Positions 35,764-47,235 are shown, counted from the stretch's first letter. The stretch: DNA of 64,000 nucleotides from Lysobacterales bacterium (GCA_028285525.1 JANQOZ010000082.1:30101-94100), one strand, 5' to 3'. Notes: generated by a model not told the origin, from the sequence alone. A program made the numbers and translations.

Positions 35764-36747
35764 ATGGGACAAAGCGTAATTGTCATCGGGGCCGGTATTG
35801 CCGGCCTGCGCTGCGCAACGGTGCTGGCGGAGGCCGGGCTTGACGTCACCGTAATGGACAAGGCCCGCGGACCCGGCGGGCGATGCAGCACCCGACGGCA
35901 TGAGGGATTCCGCTTTGATCACGGCGCGCAGTACTTCACGGCAAGGTCGCCGGCGTTTCGTCAGCAGGTGGATACCTGGCTTGATCAGGGCGCCGCGGCG
36001 CGCTGGGAGGGCAGGCTGGTTTCGATCGATGCGGCCGGCGTTCAAGAGCCCCTGGCGGAGCAGCGCGAGCGGTATATCGGCACCCCCGGCATGAACGGCA
36101 TCGCGAAGGTGATGGCGAAAGGGCTGAACTGTCTGGTTGGCAGCCGGGTGGTGTCAATTCAGCGCGCGTCAAACGCCTGGAAGCTGACGACCGAAGCCGG
36201 CGAGACGCTTGAATCCGAGCTGCTGGTGATGACGCCGCCGCCTGCCCAAACGGCTGACCTTCTGGCCGGGGTCGCGCCCGAGCTGGCGGAGCGGGTACAG
36301 CGGGTCGCCATGCACCCGAGCTGGGCCCTGATGCTGGGTTTTACGGAAAACCCTGTGACCGAATTCGACGGGGCGCTGGTTGAGGCGCAGCCGGTTGGGT
36401 GGATGGCCAGCAGCCGAGGAAAAGCGGGGCGGTCGGGCAGAGGCGCCTGGATTGTTCATGCGAGCGTTGCCTTCAGCGAGCGGAATCTCGAGGACCCCGC
36501 TGACACCGTCGCGGCCGAGCTTTTTGAATCTTTCTGCCGGCTGACGGGACAGCGTCAGCCGCCGGTGGAAATGGTCGCTCACCGCTGGCGTTACGCAATG
36601 GCCGCGGAGCCGCTGGGGGTGGGTTTCTTAAGCGACCGGACACGCGCGCTCTGGGTTGCCGGAGACTGGTGTAACAATTCGCGAATCGAAGGGGCCTGGC
36701 TGTCGGGACAGGCGGCTGCTGAGGATCTGCTGAGCACCCTGCAGTGA
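35764..36747 (+). CDS. FAD/NAD-binding amine-oxidase-like oxidoreductase (renalase-like)
   Basis: 327 residues. VIVIGAGIAGLRCATVLAEAGLDVTVMDKA binds FAD, GPGGRCSTRR is the following family motif, and the end WVAGDWCNNSRIEGAWLSGQAAAEDLL carries the FAD ribityl contacts. Relatives are bacterial renalase-like proteins that oxidise wrong isomers of reduced nicotinamide. It may be a repair enzyme rather than a catabolic one; its place in the island could be incidental. Confidence 0.8.
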   Translation: MGQSVIVIGAGIAGLRCATVLAEAGLDVTVMDKARGPGGRCSTRRHEGFRFDHGAQYFTARSPAFRQQVDTWLDQGAAARWEGRLVSIDAAGVQEPLAEQRERYIGTPGMNGIAKVMAKGLNCLVGSRVVSIQRASNAWKLTTEAGETLESELLVMTPPPAQTADLLAGVAPELAERVQRVAMHPSWALMLGFTENPVTEFDGALVEAQPVGWMASSRGKAGRSGRGAWIVHASVAFSERNLEDPADTVAAELFESFCRLTGQRQPPVEMVAHRWRYAMAAEPLGVGFLSDRTRALWVAGDWCNNSRIEGAWLSGQAAAEDLLSTLQ

Positions 36748-36781
36748 CCAAGATTTCCGAAGGGAAATACTCGACAAAATT

Positions 36782-36810
36782 AATTGAAATGTAAATCAAA
36801 ATCACGTAGC
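36782..36810 (+). promoter_or_regulatory. Candidate MarR-controlled promoter of iorAB
   Basis: AATTGAAATGTAAATCAAAA (36782-36801) matches the site upstream of the marR gene (26952-26971) in 17 of 20 bases. TTGAAA (36784-36789) could serve as a -35 box. The site is 38-66 bases before the iorA start, in the right place for a promoter and operator. Confidence 0.5.
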
Positions 36811-36847
36811 TTCAGGGTCTTCAGCAACTGATCGGACATGGCGGGGA

Positions 36848-38998
36848 ATGGCAGAGCGGTCCTTCAGCAACGAGGTCAAAAAGCTGCGTGTGGGCAGCGG
36901 CGAAACCTTTCACGGCGAGGGGATCCTCGCGGTCACCAAGGCGCTTCTCCAGTCCGGCGTCAGCTATGTCGGAGGCTATCAGGGGGCGCCGATTTCCCAC
37001 CTGATGGATGTTCTGGCGGACGCTCAGGACATCCTCGAAGAGCTGGATATCCACTTTGAGGCCAGCGCCAGCGAAGCCTCCGCCGCCGCCATGCTAGCGG
37101 CGTCGGTCAACTACCCGCTCCGGGGTGCGGTAACCTGGAAATCCACGGTCGGCACCAACGTTGCTTCCGACGCCCTGGCGAGCGTCGCCTCCAGCGGCGT
37201 CAAAGGGGGTTGCCTGGTTATTGTCGGCGAGGACTACGGTGAAGGGTCCTCAATTATGCAGGAGCGGACCCATCCTTTTGCGATGAAGTCGCAGATGTGG
37301 CTGCTCGACCCGCGACCCAACCTTGAGTCCATCACCGAAATGGTGGAGCGCGGCTTTGAGCTTTCCGAGGCGTCCAACACGCCCGTCATGCTGGAGCTGC
37401 GAATCCGCGCATGCCACGTGCACGGCTCGTTTGTGGCCAAAGACAACATCCAGCCGACGTTCAAGCTGCGCGACGCGATGGAAAATCCGGAGCGCGACTG
37501 CAGCCGCGTGGTGCTGCCGCCGTCGAACTTCGTGCATGAAGTTGAAAAGATCGAGCAGCGCTGGCCGGCCGCCATCGAATACCTGAAGCAAGCTCAGCTC
37601 AATGAAATGCTCGGCGGCAGCGGCGGCAGGGTTGGCTTCATCGTGCAGGGTGGCCTTTACAACACCTTGATCAGGGCCCTCGAGCTGCTGGGGCTTTCCA
37701 ACAGCTTCGGAGACACCCCGCTGCCGATCTACTGCCTGAACGTCACCTATCCCATGATCGACGATGAGGTGATTGAGTTCTGCCAGGACAAAGAAGCGGT
37801 CCTGATGATCGAGGAAGGTCAGCCGGAGTACATCGAGCAGGCGATCAACACGATACTCAAGAACGCAGATCTGCCGTGCAAGGTTGTGGGCAAATCCATT
37901 TTTCCGCGGGCGGGGGAATATACCGGCAAGGTGCTGCAGGACGGCGTCAAGGCTTTCCTTCAGGAAAACGATCCAAACCGGCTCCCCGCCAAACACAGCA
38001 AATCAGCGTCGCTGAAGAAGGCAACCATCCCGGTTAAGACGGTTTCACCCACGGTGCCCGCCAGGCCATCGGGATTCTGCACGGGCTGCCCGGAGCGTCC
38101 GGTGTTCTCCGCCATGAAGCTGGTGCAGAAAGAGATTGGCAAGTTTCACGTCAGCTGCGACATCGGTTGCCACCTGTTCTCCATTCTGCCGCCCTTCGAT
38201 ATCGGCAATACCACCATGGGCTACGGACTGGGCTGGGCCGGGTCCAGCGCGCTGCAGGCTGACAGCCGCCAGCGAACCGTCAGCGTTATGGGCGACGGCG
38301 GCTTCTGGCATAACGGCCTGACCAGCGGTGTCGGCAACGCGGTGTTCAACCGCAACGACAACGTGCTGGTGATTGTCGACAACGGGTACTCGGCGGCAAC
38401 CGGCGGTCAGGATCTCCTGTCGTCCACCGCAACCAACGCCCGCCGGAACACCAACAATCCGATTGCCCGGGCGGTCAAAGGCCTGGGAGTGAAATGGCTT
38501 AAGGAGGTCAACACCTACGACATCAGCCGCATGAAGCGGGTGCTGACCGACGCGATGACCACCAAGGTGAAGGGGCCGAAGGTGATCGTTGCCCAGTCGG
38601 AGTGCATGCTCAATCGACAGCGACGGGAAAAGCCGCTGCGCAGGAAAGCCATCCAGGCGGGGCAGCGCGTGGTGCGAAGCCGCTTTGGCGTCGATGAGGA
38701 TACCTGCACCGGGGATCACGCCTGTATCCGGCTCTCGGGCTGTCCGTCGCTGACGCTGAAAGACAATCCCGATCCGCTGCGCGAGGACCCGGTGGCGCAC
38801 GTCAACAACGACTGCGTCGGCTGTGGCGTCTGCGGCGGCAACGCCCACGCGGCGGTGCTGTGCCCATCGTTCTACCGTGCGGACCTGGTCTACAACCCCA
38901 ACCGCTGGGATCTCTGGTGGCAGCGGCTGCGTGGGCGGGTCATCGGCTACCTGCAGCAGCGCCGCGATCGGCAGCGCGCGCGCTACGCCTTCGACTGA
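36848..38998 (+). CDS. Indolepyruvate ferredoxin oxidoreductase-like, alpha subunit
   Basis: 716 residues. An N-terminal 2-oxoacid:acceptor oxidoreductase domain (YVGGYQGAPISHLMDVL, EASASEASAAAMLAASVN) is followed by a TPP-binding domain (MGDGGFWHNGLT, IVDNGYSAATGGQ). The iron-sulfur ligands at the C terminus are CTGDHACIRLSGCP and CVGCGVCG, then a last Cys in VLCPSF. It should oxidatively decarboxylate an aryl-pyruvate to aryl-acetyl-CoA with its beta partner. Naming it for indolepyruvate is family convention; phenylpyruvate types look alike. Confidence 0.85.
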   Translation: MAERSFSNEVKKLRVGSGETFHGEGILAVTKALLQSGVSYVGGYQGAPISHLMDVLADAQDILEELDIHFEASASEASAAAMLAASVNYPLRGAVTWKSTVGTNVASDALASVASSGVKGGCLVIVGEDYGEGSSIMQERTHPFAMKSQMWLLDPRPNLESITEMVERGFELSEASNTPVMLELRIRACHVHGSFVAKDNIQPTFKLRDAMENPERDCSRVVLPPSNFVHEVEKIEQRWPAAIEYLKQAQLNEMLGGSGGRVGFIVQGGLYNTLIRALELLGLSNSFGDTPLPIYCLNVTYPMIDDEVIEFCQDKEAVLMIEEGQPEYIEQAINTILKNADLPCKVVGKSIFPRAGEYTGKVLQDGVKAFLQENDPNRLPAKHSKSASLKKATIPVKTVSPTVPARPSGFCTGCPERPVFSAMKLVQKEIGKFHVSCDIGCHLFSILPPFDIGNTTMGYGLGWAGSSALQADSRQRTVSVMGDGGFWHNGLTSGVGNAVFNRNDNVLVIVDNGYSAATGGQDLLSSTATNARRNTNNPIARAVKGLGVKWLKEVNTYDISRMKRVLTDAMTTKVKGPKVIVAQSECMLNRQRREKPLRRKAIQAGQRVVRSRFGVDEDTCTGDHACIRLSGCPSLTLKDNPDPLREDPVAHVNNDCVGCGVCGGNAHAAVLCPSFYRADLVYNPNRWDLWWQRLRGRVIGYLQQRRDRQRARYAFD

Positions 38999-39003
38999 CG
39001 CTT

Positions 39004-40551
39004 ATGGCCAGCGACCAACATCTTAAGATTGCGATTTCGGCCCTCGGCGGGCAGGGCGGTGGTGTGCTTGCCGGCTGGATTGTGGAGCTGGGTCAGCTCT
39101 GCGGGTATATCGCCCAGTCGACCTCCGTCCCCGGCGTTGCGCAGCGCACCGGGGCGACCGTCTACTACATCGAGCTGTTTCCCGAAAAGCGGGCCGAAGC
39201 GGCGGGCAAGGCACCGGTGCTGGCGCTGATGCCGGTGCCGGGCGACGTGGACATCGTGCTGGCGTCCGAGGTGATGGAGGCCGGCCGCGCGCTCGAGCGC
39301 GGCATCGTGACCGATCGGACAACGCTGATTGCCTCCACGCATCGTGTCTACGCGATCGGCGAAAAGATCAAGATGGGCGACGGCCGGCAGGACCCGGCGG
39401 ACGTGCTGGAAGCCGCCACAGCGGCGGCCAAAAAGGTGCTGCTCGCTGATATGGACGCCTGCGCGGCAGCGTCAGGCAGCATCATCAGCTCGGTGTTGTT
39501 CGGCGCGCTGGCGGGGTCCGGGGCGCTGCCGTTCGAGCGGGCGCAGTTCGAGCAGGTGATCCGCAATCTGGGTCGCGCCGTCGAGAGCAATCTGGCGGGC
39601 TTCGCCGCGGGTTTTGAGGCCGTCAGCGAGACTGACGTTCAGGCTTCAGCCGCTGGAGATGCGGCTGATGCGGACGACAGCGCGGCTGCCTCGTTCAGCG
39701 CCGCCCAGGCCGCGAAGGCAGCGCCGGCGGTTCGCCCCCTGGTTGAGCGGCTTCTCGCGGACATTCCGGCGCCGGCCCAGGAGATGGCCTACACGGGTCT
39801 CAAAAAGGTGGTCGACCACACAGACCCACGCTACGGACGACTGTATCTGGAGCGGCTGACGCGCTTTGTCAGCCTGGATCAGAGTCAGGAGAGCGAACTG
39901 GTAACGGCCGTGGCCCGGTATCTTGCGCTGGCAATGGCTTTTGAGGACACCATCCGGGTAGCGGATCTCAAGACCCGGGCCTCGCGCTTCGCCCGCTTCC
40001 GAAAAGACGTGGTGGCTGAGCCCGAGCAGATTGTGCAGGTGTATGAGTACATGCACCCGCGGGTAGAGGAGTTTTGCGATCTAATGCCGCCGATCGCGGC
40101 CCGCGCCGTACTGCGATCCACGTGGGCCCGGCGGGCGCTGGGACTGGTGCTCGGCAAGGGGCGCCGGATACCGACAACCACGCTGCGCGGCTATCTGCCG
40201 CTGTACGCGCTTTCGTCGCTGAAGTTCTGGCGCCGCTTTACCTTCAAGTATCAGCAGGAAAATCAGCGGATCGAAAAATGGCTGACGCTGATCGCTGATA
40301 CCGCCGGAAAAGACGCGGCGCTGGCCGCAGAGATCGCCGGACTCCAGCGACTGATCAAGGGTTATGGAGACACGCACGCCCGGGGGCTGGGCAACTACCA
40401 CCGGCTGCTCGAGTTGCTCCAGCAGGTCGAAACGCAGCCCGACCCGGCGCTGGCGATGCGTAGCCTGAAGCTTGCGGCGCTGGAGGACGAGGAGGGTGCG
40501 GCGCTTCAGCGTGCCATCGAAGCGTTGACGCCGGTGCCAAAGGCGGCCTGA
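39004..40551 (+). CDS. Indolepyruvate ferredoxin oxidoreductase-like, beta (gamma-domain) subunit with DUF6537-like extension
   Basis: 515 residues from ATG 39004. Residues ~1-200 are the pyruvate-ferredoxin-oxidoreductase gamma-type domain (IAISALGGQGGGVLAGWIVELG, STSVPGVAQRTGATVYYIELFPE). The C-terminal half (residues ~230-510) is a helical DUF6537-like extension that is fused to the same enzyme in some relatives. It is longer than classic IorB (about 200 residues). It starts five bases after the alpha subunit. Confidence 0.85.
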   Translation: MASDQHLKIAISALGGQGGGVLAGWIVELGQLCGYIAQSTSVPGVAQRTGATVYYIELFPEKRAEAAGKAPVLALMPVPGDVDIVLASEVMEAGRALERGIVTDRTTLIASTHRVYAIGEKIKMGDGRQDPADVLEAATAAAKKVLLADMDACAAASGSIISSVLFGALAGSGALPFERAQFEQVIRNLGRAVESNLAGFAAGFEAVSETDVQASAAGDAADADDSAAASFSAAQAAKAAPAVRPLVERLLADIPAPAQEMAYTGLKKVVDHTDPRYGRLYLERLTRFVSLDQSQESELVTAVARYLALAMAFEDTIRVADLKTRASRFARFRKDVVAEPEQIVQVYEYMHPRVEEFCDLMPPIAARAVLRSTWARRALGLVLGKGRRIPTTTLRGYLPLYALSSLKFWRRFTFKYQQENQRIEKWLTLIADTAGKDAALAAEIAGLQRLIKGYGDTHARGLGNYHRLLELLQQVETQPDPALAMRSLKLAALEDEEGAALQRAIEALTPVPKAA

Positions 40552-40573
40552 AGCGGCGCGGCGGTCCGCCTCG

Positions 40574-42028
<1,455 letters not shown>

Positions 42029-42029
42029 G

Positions 42030-44375
42030 TCAGCTTGCCGCCTGCTGGTAGTGACGCCGGTTGGGTCGTGCCTTGCTGGCCAGGTCCAGCGCCTTGGCGT
42101 TTTCCTTGGCCGCGGACGAAAACAGCTGGTAGCAGCCCGAGTCGTACTGCATTGGCCACGACAGCCCTCGAACCCCATAATGCCCCGCCGCCATCCGGGT
42201 GAAGTAGGGGTTGTTCAGATGAGGTCTGGCAAGCGCACAGAGGTCCGCCCGGTCATCGGCGATGATCGTATTGATCTGCGCACCAGTGGTGATGTCTCCG
42301 ACCGCAATCGTCGGAATCTCCACGTGATGTTTGACGTGTTCGGCGAACGGCGTTTGCCACATGCGGCCCCACACCGGCTTCTGCCAGCGCACCGTTTCGC
42401 CCGAGGAAACGTGAAGGATGTCGGCGCCGGCCGCTTTGAAGGCCTTGCCGTAGTCAACCACGTCGTCCAGGGTGACGCCCCCGGGCGCCCAGTCGCTGGC
42501 GGAAAGACGCACCGACATCGGCTTGTGGTCAGGCCAGACTTCCCGCACGGCGCGGAAAACCTCGAGCGGAAAGCGCACGGCGTTTTCGGCTGATCCGCCG
42601 TACTCGTCGCTACGCTGGTTGATCAGCGGCGACAGAAAGCTCGCCAGCAGGTAGCCGTGGGCGCAGTGCAGCTCCAGCATGTCAAAACCGGCTGACTCGG
42701 CCAGCACCGCCGACGCCACAAACTCATCGCGAATCCGGTCCATGTCCTCGCGCGTCATCGCGGCGGGCACCTGGGAGGTCCCTTCGATGTACGGGATAGC
42801 GGAGGCTGAAATCAGCGGCCAGTTGCCGTCAGGCTTCGGCATGTCCATGCCGTCCTCCGGCGTCATGGTGGATCCCTTGCGGCCGGCGTGGCCCAGCTGC
42901 ATGCAAATGCGGGCATCGCTCCGGTCGTGGACAAAGCCAACGATGCGGCCCCACTGCTCCGCCTGCGCTTCGTTCCAGATCCCGGTGCAGGCGTCGGTAA
43001 TCCGCGCCTCCGGTGCCGTACAGGTCATCTCGGTGAAGACCAGGCCGGCGCCACCCAGAGCCCGGGTGGTGTAGTGGCTGAAGTGCCATTGACCCGGCAT
43101 GCCGTCCACGGCGCTGTACTGAGCCATCGGCGCCACCACAACCCGGTTGTTGACCGTCATATCTCGCAGAGAGAACGGCGTGAACATAGGCGTGGGGCGC
43201 TCGCCGTTGAGTGAACGACCGGTGGCTTTCTCGTAGCGTTCGTAGAAGTCGGTCTCCGCCTTGTCCAGAAACTCGGGATCGCGCAGCTTGAGGTTGTCCC
43301 AGTCCACCGACTTCGAGCGCGACATGCAGGAGAAGGCGAACGCCGTGTCGGTCTTGTGCCAGTGCATCGGCATATTCTCGAACCAGCGCAGCGATACCTG
43401 GGCGTTGTGCTGGGTGATTTCCACCGGCGTGCGGCGAACCTGCTCATACTCGGCAAAGGCCGCCTGCGGGTCACCCTCGTGGTTGACCACGGCCTCGGAC
43501 AGCGCGATCGCGCATTCCATCGCCAGCTTGGTGCCCGACCCGATCGACCAATGCGCGGTCGCCTTGCAGTCGCCGAGCAGCACAATGTTTTTGTGCGACC
43601 AGTTCTCGCAGGCGATGGTGGGAAAATTGCGCCAGACCGAGCGGTTGGTGATGAACCGATGCCCCTTGAGCTCTTCGGCAAAAATATCGCTCAGACGGTC
43701 GGCGCTCTGCACGTCGTCCAGCTCGCCGAAGCCGCTGGCTTCCCAGCATTCCGGCGTGGTTTCCATCACCCAGGTGGAGCGGCCCTTTTCGTATTGATAC
43801 GTGTGGGCGCAGATCAGTCCATGAGGCGTCTCGCGGAAGAAAAAGGTGAACGCATCGAGCGGCGTCTCGGCGCCCAGCCAGGTGAACTTATTGCGGGTTT
43901 GCCCGACGTTGGCCCCGAAGGCTTCGGCAAAACGCTGCCGGATCGGGCTGTTGACGCCGCCGGCGTCGACGATGATGTCGGAGTCCGCAAACTGATGCTC
44001 CAGCTGGTCGGCCTCGATGCGGGTTTCGAAGGTCAGCTTGACCCCGACGTCCCGGCAACGCTGCTGCAGAAGCAGCAGCAGCGTCATGCGGCTGCAGCCC
44101 GCAAATCCGTTGCCGCCGATGACGATTCGCTTCCCGTTGCGCTCGACCACCATGTCGGTCCAGTAGGCAAAGCTGTCGCGAATCAGGTCATAAGACTCCG
44201 GGTCGGCACTCAGAAACTCGTCCAGCGTCTCGTCAGAAAAGACGACGCCAAAGCCAAACGTGTCGTCGAACCGGTTCTGTTCAACAACCTCGATGTCGAA
44301 GTGTGGGCAACGTTTTTTGGTCAGCAGCGCAAAGTACATGCCGCCGGGACCGCCGCCGATAACCGTGATTTTCAT
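42030..44375 (-). CDS. Fused aryl-CoA flavin monooxygenase/OYE reductase (2-aminobenzoyl-CoA monooxygenase-reductase type)
   Basis: 781 residues. The N-terminal half is a PHBH-like FAD monooxygenase (GGGPGGMYFALLTKKRCPHF; GD motif LLGDCKATAHWSIGSGTK). From about residue 390 it is an OYE-type FMN domain (FTPFSLRDMTVNNRVVVAPMAQYSA; LHCAHGYLLASFLSPL; QLGHAGRKGS). This exact fusion is known in 2-aminobenzoyl-CoA monooxygenase/reductase and in salicylyl-CoA 5-hydroxylases. It would hydroxylate and then reduce the ring of a 2-aminobenzoyl- or 2-hydroxybenzoyl-CoA. A RidA gene directly upstream favours the amino substrate (inference). Confidence 0.88.
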   Translation of the reverse strand: MKITVIGGGPGGMYFALLTKKRCPHFDIEVVEQNRFDDTFGFGVVFSDETLDEFLSADPESYDLIRDSFAYWTDMVVERNGKRIVIGGNGFAGCSRMTLLLLLQQRCRDVGVKLTFETRIEADQLEHQFADSDIIVDAGGVNSPIRQRFAEAFGANVGQTRNKFTWLGAETPLDAFTFFFRETPHGLICAHTYQYEKGRSTWVMETTPECWEASGFGELDDVQSADRLSDIFAEELKGHRFITNRSVWRNFPTIACENWSHKNIVLLGDCKATAHWSIGSGTKLAMECAIALSEAVVNHEGDPQAAFAEYEQVRRTPVEITQHNAQVSLRWFENMPMHWHKTDTAFAFSCMSRSKSVDWDNLKLRDPEFLDKAETDFYERYEKATGRSLNGERPTPMFTPFSLRDMTVNNRVVVAPMAQYSAVDGMPGQWHFSHYTTRALGGAGLVFTEMTCTAPEARITDACTGIWNEAQAEQWGRIVGFVHDRSDARICMQLGHAGRKGSTMTPEDGMDMPKPDGNWPLISASAIPYIEGTSQVPAAMTREDMDRIRDEFVASAVLAESAGFDMLELHCAHGYLLASFLSPLINQRSDEYGGSAENAVRFPLEVFRAVREVWPDHKPMSVRLSASDWAPGGVTLDDVVDYGKAFKAAGADILHVSSGETVRWQKPVWGRMWQTPFAEHVKHHVEIPTIAVGDITTGAQINTIIADDRADLCALARPHLNNPYFTRMAAGHYGVRGLSWPMQYDSGCYQLFSSAAKENAKALDLASKARPNRRHYQQAAS

Positions 44376-44782
44376 GGTGCTGCTTCCTCTTCCGGGATCA
44401 CCGCGGTGACCTCAATCTCAATTTTTGCCTCGTCTTCCACGAGCGCCACCACCTGCACGCACGCCATGCAGGGAAATACCTTGCCCAGGACCCGGCGCCA
44501 CACGGCGCCAACCTCCGGCAGGTGCTCGACGTACGCCTCCTTGTCCGTGATGTACCAGGTCATGCGCACGATGTGCTCAGGCCGGGCTCCCGCCTGCTCC
44601 AAAATGGCGACGGTATTGAGCAGCGCCTGCTCCAGCTGCCCGAGCAGGTCCTTGGCGGCAAACTCCTCGTCTGCGTTCCAGCCGACAATCCCCGCGGTAA
44701 AAACGAACGTGCCGCGCGCGGCGATGCCGTTGGCATAACCTTTTGGCCTGGGCCAGTCCGGTGGCTGCAGCGTCTGATGCAT
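44372..44782 (-). CDS. RidA-family (YjgF/YER057c/UK114) enamine/imine deaminase-like protein
   Basis: 136 residues. The family fold shows FVFTAGIVGWNADEEFAAKDLLGQLEQALLNTVAILEQAGARPEHIVRMTWYITD. A Glu near the C-terminal strand (EIEVTAVIPEEE) and the R residue (VRMTWYI) fit the active-site pocket. It sits between the acyl-CoA dehydrogenase (one-base overlap) and the fused monooxygenase (four-base overlap). Its likely job here is to hydrolyse the enamine formed by the monooxygenase/reductase; members of the family otherwise remove reactive aminoacrylates. Confidence 0.85.
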   Translation of the reverse strand: MHQTLQPPDWPRPKGYANGIAARGTFVFTAGIVGWNADEEFAAKDLLGQLEQALLNTVAILEQAGARPEHIVRMTWYITDKEAYVEHLPEVGAVWRRVLGKVFPCMACVQVVALVEDEAKIEIEVTAVIPEEEAAP

Positions 44783-45966
44783 CAGCAGCTTCCTCCCTGA
44801 AAGTCGCTCAGATGCTGCCTGGCGATCACAATTTTCTGAACCTCTGAGGCACCCTCGTAGATACGCAGGGCGCGAACCTCCCGGTAAAGCTCTTCCACCT
44901 TGCTGCCTCGCTTGACGCCCAGCCCGCCGAAGAGCTGGACGGCGCGATCGATCACTTTTTGTGCCTGATCAGTGGCGTAGAGTTTGGCCATGGCCGCTTC
45001 GCGCGTGACCCGGCGCCCGGTCACGTCGCGGGTCCAGGCCGATCGATAGATCAGCAGGGCGGACGCGTCCACCTCGAGCGCCATTTCGGCGAGCTGCTGC
45101 TGCGCAATGGGTTGGTCGGACAGCGTTGCGCCGAACATGTTGCGGCTCAGCGCACGATGCGTCGCCTCGTCGAGCGCGCGACGGGCGAAGCCAAGCGCCG
45201 CTGCGCCAACGGTCGTCCGAAAGATATCCAGCGTGCCCAGGGCAACCCGCATGCCGGTTTCGGGTTCGCCGATAACGTCATCCGGACCGACGGCGACCTC
45301 GTCAAAGCGTATGGTCGCCAGCGGGTGGGGAGCGATCACGTCGATTCGCTCGGCAATGGAGAAGCCCGAGCTCCCAGCGTCGACCACTGCGGCAGTCATC
45401 TTGCGACCGTCCTGACCCTCGCGGGCCACAACGGTGTAGAAGTCCGCGATGCCGCCGTTGGAGATCCAGGTTTTTTCCCCGTGCAGGTGACGCCCGTCGC
45501 TGCCGGCGTCGAAGTAGGTCTGCATGGCCGCAACGTCGGATCCGGCGTCCTTTTCGGACAGCGCAAAAGCCGCGATTCGATCGCCGCTGGCGACCGCGGG
45601 CAGATAGCGGGATTTCAACGTCTCGCTACCGAAGGTGCTGATCGCGCCCGAGCCGAGTCCCTGCATGGCAAAGGCAAAATCCGCCAGGCCCGAGTAGCGG
45701 GCGAGGATCTCCCGAATCAGGCACAGCGAACGCACGTCGAGACTTTCGTGGATACCGCCATACTCAGCGGGCACCGCGTAGCGGAGCCAGCCGGCTTCAC
45801 CCAGCAGTCGCACCAGCTTGCGGCAGGTATCGTCCACCTGCTCGTGAGCCTCGTGGCTGTCGGTCAGCGGGGGTATTGCCGCCGCCGCCCATTCGTCGAG
45901 CTCCACGGCCAGGGTTCGATGATGGTCCTCAAAAAAGGGCCACGCGAGATATTGCCGGTCACTCAC
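44782..45966 (-). CDS. Acyl-CoA dehydrogenase
   Basis: 394 residues from GTG 45966. FAD motifs [22 protein letters not shown] and [13 protein letters not shown], and the C-terminal [39 protein letters not shown]. Catalytic Glu is in YEGASE. It would introduce a double bond into the alicyclic CoA thioester formed after ring reduction. It is one base from the enoyl-CoA hydratase gene. Confidence 0.9.
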   Translation of the reverse strand: MSDRQYLAWPFFEDHHRTLAVELDEWAAAAIPPLTDSHEAHEQVDDTCRKLVRLLGEAGWLRYAVPAEYGGIHESLDVRSLCLIREILARYSGLADFAFAMQGLGSGAISTFGSETLKSRYLPAVASGDRIAAFALSEKDAGSDVAAMQTYFDAGSDGRHLHGEKTWISNGGIADFYTVVAREGQDGRKMTAAVVDAGSSGFSIAERIDVIAPHPLATIRFDEVAVGPDDVIGEPETGMRVALGTLDIFRTTVGAAALGFARRALDEATHRALSRNMFGATLSDQPIAQQQLAEMALEVDASALLIYRSAWTRDVTGRRVTREAAMAKLYATDQAQKVIDRAVQLFGGLGVKRGSKVEELYREVRALRIYEGASEVQKIVIARQHLSDFQGGSC

Positions 45967-45967
45967 G

Positions 45968-46783
45968 TCAGTTGCCCTCGAACTGCGGGCGGCGCTTTTC
46001 CAGAAAGGCCTTATGTGCCCGCTCAAAGTCTTTGGTCTGCATACAGATCGCCTGCGCCTGGGCCTCGGCTTCGATGGCCGTGTCCAGGCTCATGTCCCAC
46101 TCCATGTTGAGCTGATTTTTCGTGATGCCGTTCGCAAACGCCGGCCCGGCGGCAATTTTCCTGGCCAGCGTCTCTGCCTCGGCGTCGAGCTCATCAGCCG
46201 CCACGACGCGGTTGAAGTAGCCCCAACGCTCGCCTTCTTCGGCACTCATCGAGCGGCCGGTGAACAGCAGCTCGCTGGCCCGACCCTGTCCGATCAGGCG
46301 GGGCAGGATGGCGCAGGCGCCCATATCGCAGCCGGCGAGGCCAACGCGGTTAAACAGGAACGCCGTCTTGGAGTCAGGCTCGGTCAGGCGAAAGTCTGCA
46401 GCCATCGGAATAATCGCGCCGGCACCGGCGCTGACGCCGGCCACAGCCGCGATGATCGGCTGCGGACAGGCCCGCATCGCTTTGACCAGGTCTCCGGTCA
46501 TGCGGGTGAACTCGAGCAGCTCGGGCATCGCCATCTGGGTGAGCGGCCCGATGATGTCGTGCACGTTGCCGCCGGAGCTGAAGTTGCCCTGGTTGCTGGC
46601 GAACACCACCGCGCGGACCTCGCTCGCGTAGACCAGCTGACGAAAAAGATCGCGCAGCTCGGCGTATGATTCGAAGGTCAGGGGGTTTTTCTGCTCCGGC
46701 ACGTTGAGCGCCACGGTGGCGACGTGGTCCTGGTACTGCCAGAGGAAATGCTGTGCCTGGTACTGGCTGGCGGAAAATTTCAT
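45968..46783 (-). CDS. Enoyl-CoA hydratase/isomerase family protein
   Basis: 271 residues, crotonase fold. The oxyanion segments are [20 protein letters not shown] and [21 protein letters not shown]. The second catalytic Glu position is not the standard GxxExxL ([21 protein letters not shown]), so it may not be a simple hydratase. It overlaps the MarR gene by four bases and belongs to the reverse block. Confidence 0.88.
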   Translation of the reverse strand: MKFSASQYQAQHFLWQYQDHVATVALNVPEQKNPLTFESYAELRDLFRQLVYASEVRAVVFASNQGNFSSGGNVHDIIGPLTQMAMPELLEFTRMTGDLVKAMRACPQPIIAAVAGVSAGAGAIIPMAADFRLTEPDSKTAFLFNRVGLAGCDMGACAILPRLIGQGRASELLFTGRSMSAEEGERWGYFNRVVAADELDAEAETLARKIAAGPAFANGITKNQLNMEWDMSLDTAIEAEAQAQAICMQTKDFERAHKAFLEKRRPQFEGN

Positions 46784-47235
46784 GCGGGTTCCTTGGGGTT
46801 AAAAGCCCCTGACAGCCGGCCCATCAGCGACTGCAGGCGCTTCGTGTCGGTGTCCGACAGCTCGTCGAAGATCTCTTCAATCCACTGCCGGTGTTCCATC
46901 GCCATGGCGTCAAACAGCGCTGCGCCGGATTCTGATAATCGGTAAATCACAACCCTCGCGTCCATTGCATCCGCAGACTTGGTGATCAGGCGGTCCCGGA
47001 GCAGCTTTCCCATCAGCTGGGTAATGTTGCCTTCGCTGACCACCATCTGGCGGCTGAGCTGGCCCGCGCGGATACCGTCGGCACCAGCGCGCTGAAGCGC
47101 GGACAGGGCGTCGAAGCGCGAGATGGACTGGCCGAAGCTGGCCTTGAGGCGGCCGTCGATGTCTTTTTTGATGCGGTTGGAGGTCCGCAGCAGGCTGAGC
47201 CACGTCAGCAGCGCCTGTTTGCCGCGCCCGTCCAT
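46780..47235 (-). CDS. MarR family transcriptional regulator (island, reverse block)
   Basis: 151 residues: [47 protein letters not shown] is the winged helix. It is the second gene of the reverse block after an SDR (one-base overlap) and is presumed to bind the operator at 47973-47988. It is distinct from the forward-block MarR, so the two halves of the island may answer different inducers. Confidence 0.9.
   Translation of the reverse strand: MDGRGKQALLTWLSLLRTSNRIKKDIDGRLKASFGQSISRFDALSALQRAGADGIRAGQLSRQMVVSEGNITQLMGKLLRDRLITKSADAMDARVVIYRLSESGAALFDAMAMEHRQWIEEIFDELSDTDTKRLQSLMGRLSGAFNPKEPA

Noticed and set aside
42030..44375. Fused flavoenzyme as a plain salicylyl-CoA 5-hydroxylase
   Set aside because: Not ruled out, but the RidA and acyl-CoA dehydrogenase partners fit an amino substrate better, so it was kept only as an alternative.
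43356..44738. Forward open frame of 460 codons opposite the fused monooxygenase and RidA genes
   Set aside because: Antisense shadow crossing two real genes; no signal or family motif.
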